From the NCBI GenBank assembly GCA_963579905.1, contig CAUZIZ010000121.1, forward strand, positions 1 to 17,302: 17,302 nucleotides of DNA, written 5' to 3'. The notes below the pieces were generated by a model. That model was not told where the DNA came from and made no database searches. It saw only the letters and a list, made by a program, of their open reading frames with translations. The position numbers were made by a program, and so were the translations under genes. The stretch comes from CAUZIZ01 sp963579905 (GTDB lineage Bacteria > Acidobacteriota > UBA6911 > RPQK01 > JAJDTT01). This document shows, piece by piece, positions 15,463 to 17,302 of this stretch (its first letter is position 1; the number at the start of each line of letters is the position of its first letter).

Positions 15463-15542
15463 GTGGCACGGCCTTCCAGGCCGTGATTGTGGAGTCTCCG
15501 GCTCCACCGGCCGGTCATCACGGGCAGGGATGCCCCTGCCAC
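15463..15542. repeat. REP-like multi-hairpin element
   Basis: Three hairpins lie in a row: CACGGCC/GGCCGTG (15467-15485), GTGGAG/CTCCAC (15489-15507) and GGCAGGG/CCCTGCC (15523-15540). All are enclosed by GTGGCA at 15463-15468 and TGCCAC at 15537-15542, so the unit could fold as a cloverleaf. This resembles repetitive extragenic palindromes spread by REP-associated tyrosine transposases (inference). No transposase is in the window. Confidence 0.6.
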
Positions 15543-15553
15543 TGCAGGACACT

Positions 15554-15608
15554 GAAGTTTCGTTCTCGAATGGGGTAGCATAGCGGGGGCGGGACTGACC
15601 TGAAACTT
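15554..15608. repeat. Short interspersed repeat, copy B
   Basis: The second copy of the unit at 15323-15376, starting GAAGTTTC and ending GAAACTT. The REP-like element lies between the two copies. Confidence 0.55.
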
Positions 15609-15640
15609 GAATCACGAGGATACGAAGCAACCTTCGCCAG

Positions 15641-15793
15641 TTGACAGAGCCGTGACTGTCAGGGAGCGGGGCCCGACAGGGACCATACCCCCAGGCGCTT
15701 CTAGGTTGAAGGGGTGCGCACAGATGTCAATCAGGGTGTGCCCCTCAAGTTGAACTCCCGGATCCCACTCCCTGACAGTCACGGCTCTGTATG
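15641..15793. repeat. Inverted-repeat element with perfect 23-bp arms
   Basis: Positions 15644-15666 are the exact reverse complement of 15768-15790 (arm core GAGCCGTGACTGTCAGGGAG). Weaker pairing continues inward, for example TTGAAGGGGTGCGCAC near 15706-15721 against the reverse complement of GTGTGCCCCTCAA near 15736-15748. The unit of about 150 bp is non-coding and MITE-like. From memory, similar arm sequences are frequent intergenic repeats in some Acidobacteria and Planctomycetes genomes. Confidence 0.65.
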
Positions 15794-15821
15794 CGCTCCG
15801 GAGCGACAGCGAAGTGGAATC

Positions 15822-15853
15822 TTCACCCTTCTAATCCTCCCTAGAAGGGTGAA
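15822..15853. terminator. Strong 12-bp hairpin, possible terminator
   Basis: A perfect 12-bp stem, 15822-15833 with 15842-15853, and an 8-nt loop. No T run follows in either direction, so classical intrinsic termination is uncertain. It may belong to the neighbouring repeat. Confidence 0.4.
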
Positions 15854-15979
15854 TTGTCGGGGCTAATGAGTTAGCATTCTGGGGACGATTGTGGGGCGGA
15901 TGCTCGGTCTCTGTTCGCCCACTCCGGCTGGAATTGGCTTTTACTTCAGAGTCCTCGAAAGGCACCAGACAGGTAACGA

Positions 15980-16381
15980 ATGACCGAATCACTCGAAGTG
16001 GGTAGATCCTTGGAACTGGAAAAGCTGGTGACGCCCGATTTGACCGCCGACCGCTTCGGCAACCCCGGCGTCCAGGTCTTCGCTACACCGGCACTCATAG
16101 CCTTCCTGGAAGAGACGGCGATCCGATGCGTGGCACCGACGCTCGAAGACGGTCAGGCCACCGTCGGTACCCGGGTTGAGGTTCAACATCTGGCTGCAAC
16201 CCCAGCGGGAATGAAAGTTTTCTCCAAGGTGGAGCTGGTGGAGATTGACAGGAAGCGATTGGTGTTTCGCTTTGAGGCGCAGGACGAACGGGAACGAATT
16301 GCCACCGGTATACACGAACGATTCATCATCAGCTCCATGGCCAGGTTTCTGGACGCGGCGGCCGAAAAAAGCAATGGCTGA
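15980..16381 (+). CDS. Hotdog-fold thioesterase of the fluoroacetyl-CoA thioesterase (FlK) type
   Basis: A 133-residue single hotdog-domain protein that would hydrolyse an acyl-CoA thioester in the cytoplasm. Family marks: FATPALIAFLEETA with Thr 36 and Glu 44/45, TVGTRVEVQHLAATPAG with the catalytic-type His 70, FRFEAQDE and IATGIHERFII. This is the FlK pattern of Thr, Glu and His, although most relatives act on ordinary acyl-CoAs and fluoroacetate should not be assumed. ATG at 15980 has a modest ribosome site (AGG, 8-nt spacing). The stop TGA at 16379-16381 overlaps the crotonase start at 16374 by 8 nt, so the two are translationally coupled and likely act on the same CoA pathway. Confidence 0.85.
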   Translation: MTESLEVGRSLELEKLVTPDLTADRFGNPGVQVFATPALIAFLEETAIRCVAPTLEDGQATVGTRVEVQHLAATPAGMKVFSKVELVEIDRKRLVFRFEAQDERERIATGIHERFIISSMARFLDAAAEKSNG

Positions 16382-17171
16382 TCTGGTTCGGCTGAGCGTC
16401 AACGACGGGATCGCATGGCTGGTGCTTAACCGCCCCCAGGTGCTGAATGCGCTCAACCAGGCGATCGTGCAGGAATACGCGGCTCACGTCCTGGCCCTGC
16501 GGGAACGGAAAGACGTCCGAGTCATCCTCACACGCGGAGAAGGACGTGGATTCTGCGCCGGAAGCGATTTGCACGAGCTCAGAGGAATGTCGGCGGCCGA
16601 GGCGGCTTCCTCGGAACGCCAACAAGCCCAAGCCTTCGCCCTGCTCGACTCCTTGCCCCAACCAACAATCGCATTGACCCATGGCTACGCACTGGGAGGT
16701 GGGCTCCAGGTGGCGCTCTACCACGACTTCCACCTCACAACCGAGTCGGCCACCCTGGGCCTTCCGGAGGTAGAACTGGGTTGGACACCACCCTGGGCCC
16801 TCGGCCGGCTCATGGACGTCGTCGGCAACTCGGTCGCTCGCTGGCTGCTATTGACGTGCATCAAGATCCAGGGCAATCAAGCCAGGGAAATCGGTCTGGT
16901 CAACGAAGTCGTCCCCGACGATCAGCTCCTGGAAAGCGGAGAAGCTATGGCACGCCAACTGGCCTCCTTCCCGCCCGAGGGTCTGAAAAGGACCAAGGCC
17001 CTGCTCAACCAGATGTCGCCCCTAAGACAAGATCACTGGGACAGCCATGCGTCCGCTGCCTTCGAGCACTGCTTCCGCTCGCCGGAGTGTCAGGAGAGGC
17101 TTGCGACCTTCACTGCCCGTCAGCGGACGCGGACGAAGGTTCCCAGCACCAAGGGCCCAACGAACAAATAA
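16374..17171 (+). CDS. Enoyl-CoA hydratase/isomerase (crotonase) family protein
   Basis: A 265-residue crotonase-fold enzyme acting on acyl-CoA. Visible features: NRPQVLNALN at about 19-28; the oxyanion-hole segments GRGFCAGSDLHEL (57-69) and GYALGGGLQVAL (104-115); and LGLPEVELGWTPPW (128-141). Of the two crotonase glutamates, the one in the LPE segment is present (Glu 132), but that in the GGGxE segment is Gln 112, so simple hydration may be impaired; an isomerase or other crotonase reaction is possible. The start ATG 16374 lies inside the end of the thioesterase gene. A longer frame from 16245 overlaps that gene and is not used. The last residues (KVPSTKGPTNK) extend beyond the usual family end and are encoded by one arm of a perfect inverted repeat. 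Confidence 0.85.
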   Translation: MADLVRLSVNDGIAWLVLNRPQVLNALNQAIVQEYAAHVLALRERKDVRVILTRGEGRGFCAGSDLHELRGMSAAEAASSERQQAQAFALLDSLPQPTIALTHGYALGGGLQVALYHDFHLTTESATLGLPEVELGWTPPWALGRLMDVVGNSVARWLLLTCIKIQGNQAREIGLVNEVVPDDQLLESGEAMARQLASFPPEGLKRTKALLNQMSPLRQDHWDSHASAAFEHCFRSPECQERLATFTARQRTRTKVPSTKGPTNK

Positions 17172-17252
17172 GCTCAAGGCACCAAGGGCCCGAAAGCTTG
17201 GATCTTGGTGCCTTGAGCTTATTTGTTCGTTGGGCCCTTGGTGCTGGGAACC
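17138..17252. repeat. Perfect 49-bp inverted repeat joining two convergent genes
   Basis: Positions 17138-17186 are the exact reverse complement of 17204-17252, separated by a 17-nt loop. The match extends about 5 bp outward (GACGA) after one 1-nt gap. Each arm carries the end and TAA stop of one gene: the crotonase on the plus strand and an incomplete gene on the minus strand. It can form a very stable hairpin in both transcripts and so act as a two-way terminator, although no T run is present. Confidence 0.9.
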
Positions 17253-17302
17253 TCGTCAGGAAGCTCGGAGATCATGCGCGAGATCATCTCAAAGCAGTTG
17301 CT
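17219..17302 (-). CDS. 3' end of an unidentified gene running in from the right
   Basis: The minus strand is open from the window edge to TAA at 17219-17221, giving 27 C-terminal residues including FEMISRMISELPDE followed by VPSTKGPTNK. The last ten are identical to the end of the crotonase on the opposite strand because both are encoded in the inverted repeat. The amphipathic helix before the tail looks like real protein, but too little is present to name a family. Confidence 0.5.
   Translation of the reverse strand, partial: SNCFEMISRMISELPDEVPSTKGPTNK

Larger units (their letters stand above)
15093..15979. other. Repeat-rich gene-free region
   Basis: About 890 bases hold no convincing gene. 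Besides the elements listed separately, an 11-bp direct repeat GTCGCACGTCT occurs at 15134-15144 and 15149-15159. A TGACCTGAAACTT motif at about 15112-15124 recurs at 15596-15608. The region appears to be a landing zone for small non-coding repeats. Confidence 0.6.

Noticed and set aside
15093..15979. CRISPR array in the repeat-rich region
   Set aside because: The repeats are few, differ in type and are not regularly spaced by unique spacers; no cas gene is present.

Overview
The window is about 17.3 kb of bacterial chromosome of moderate GC content. No single marker settles the taxon. The best hints are the lipoprotein with paired-Cys PKD-like repeats and an OmpA domain, the M19 dipeptidase with a signal peptide, and abundant interspersed inverted repeats with many decayed genes. 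I associate this style with Acidobacteriota or related lineages (inference from family knowledge, moderate to low confidence). TGA is the normal stop of many intact genes here, so the genetic code is standard.

Layout. Positions 1-434 hold no recognisable gene and end at the 3' half of a tRNA-Thr(CGT) with no matching 5' half, which looks like an integration scar. Then come, on the minus strand, a decayed glycoside-hydrolase-like gene, aroE-type shikimate dehydrogenase and a class I aldolase-like TIM barrel. Divergent from them is a PfkB-type sugar kinase. This looks like a small carbohydrate module: kinase, aldolase, dehydrogenase and a former hydrolase. A truncated sugar-dehydrogenase-like lipoprotein, a frameshifted secreted ankyrin protein and a frameshifted small membrane protein follow. 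Next come an intact MFS transporter, a 4-TM holin-like protein, the PKD/OmpA lipoprotein and an M19 dipeptidase, ended by a clear intrinsic terminator.

The most interesting locus is 12637-13203. It is an exported thioredoxin-like protein whose reading frame is interrupted only by one TGA, placed exactly where the first Cys of a CxxC redox motif should be (TGA-Ser-His-Cys). A hairpin immediately downstream has the size, spacing and G-rich loop expected of a bacterial SECIS element. I propose it is a selenoprotein.

Downstream are a 179-bp MITE-like inverted repeat, an HDOD-GGDEF gene with two in-frame TGA codons that do not look like selenocysteine, and a 0.9-kb gene-free stretch packed with REP-like and inverted repeats. 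After that come a translationally coupled FlK-type thioesterase and crotonase pair. The window closes with a perfect 49-bp inverted repeat that gives two convergent genes the same C-terminal peptide.

At least four genes carry frameshifts or stops. This may be true decay near mobile repeats or uncorrected assembly errors; the sequence alone cannot decide.
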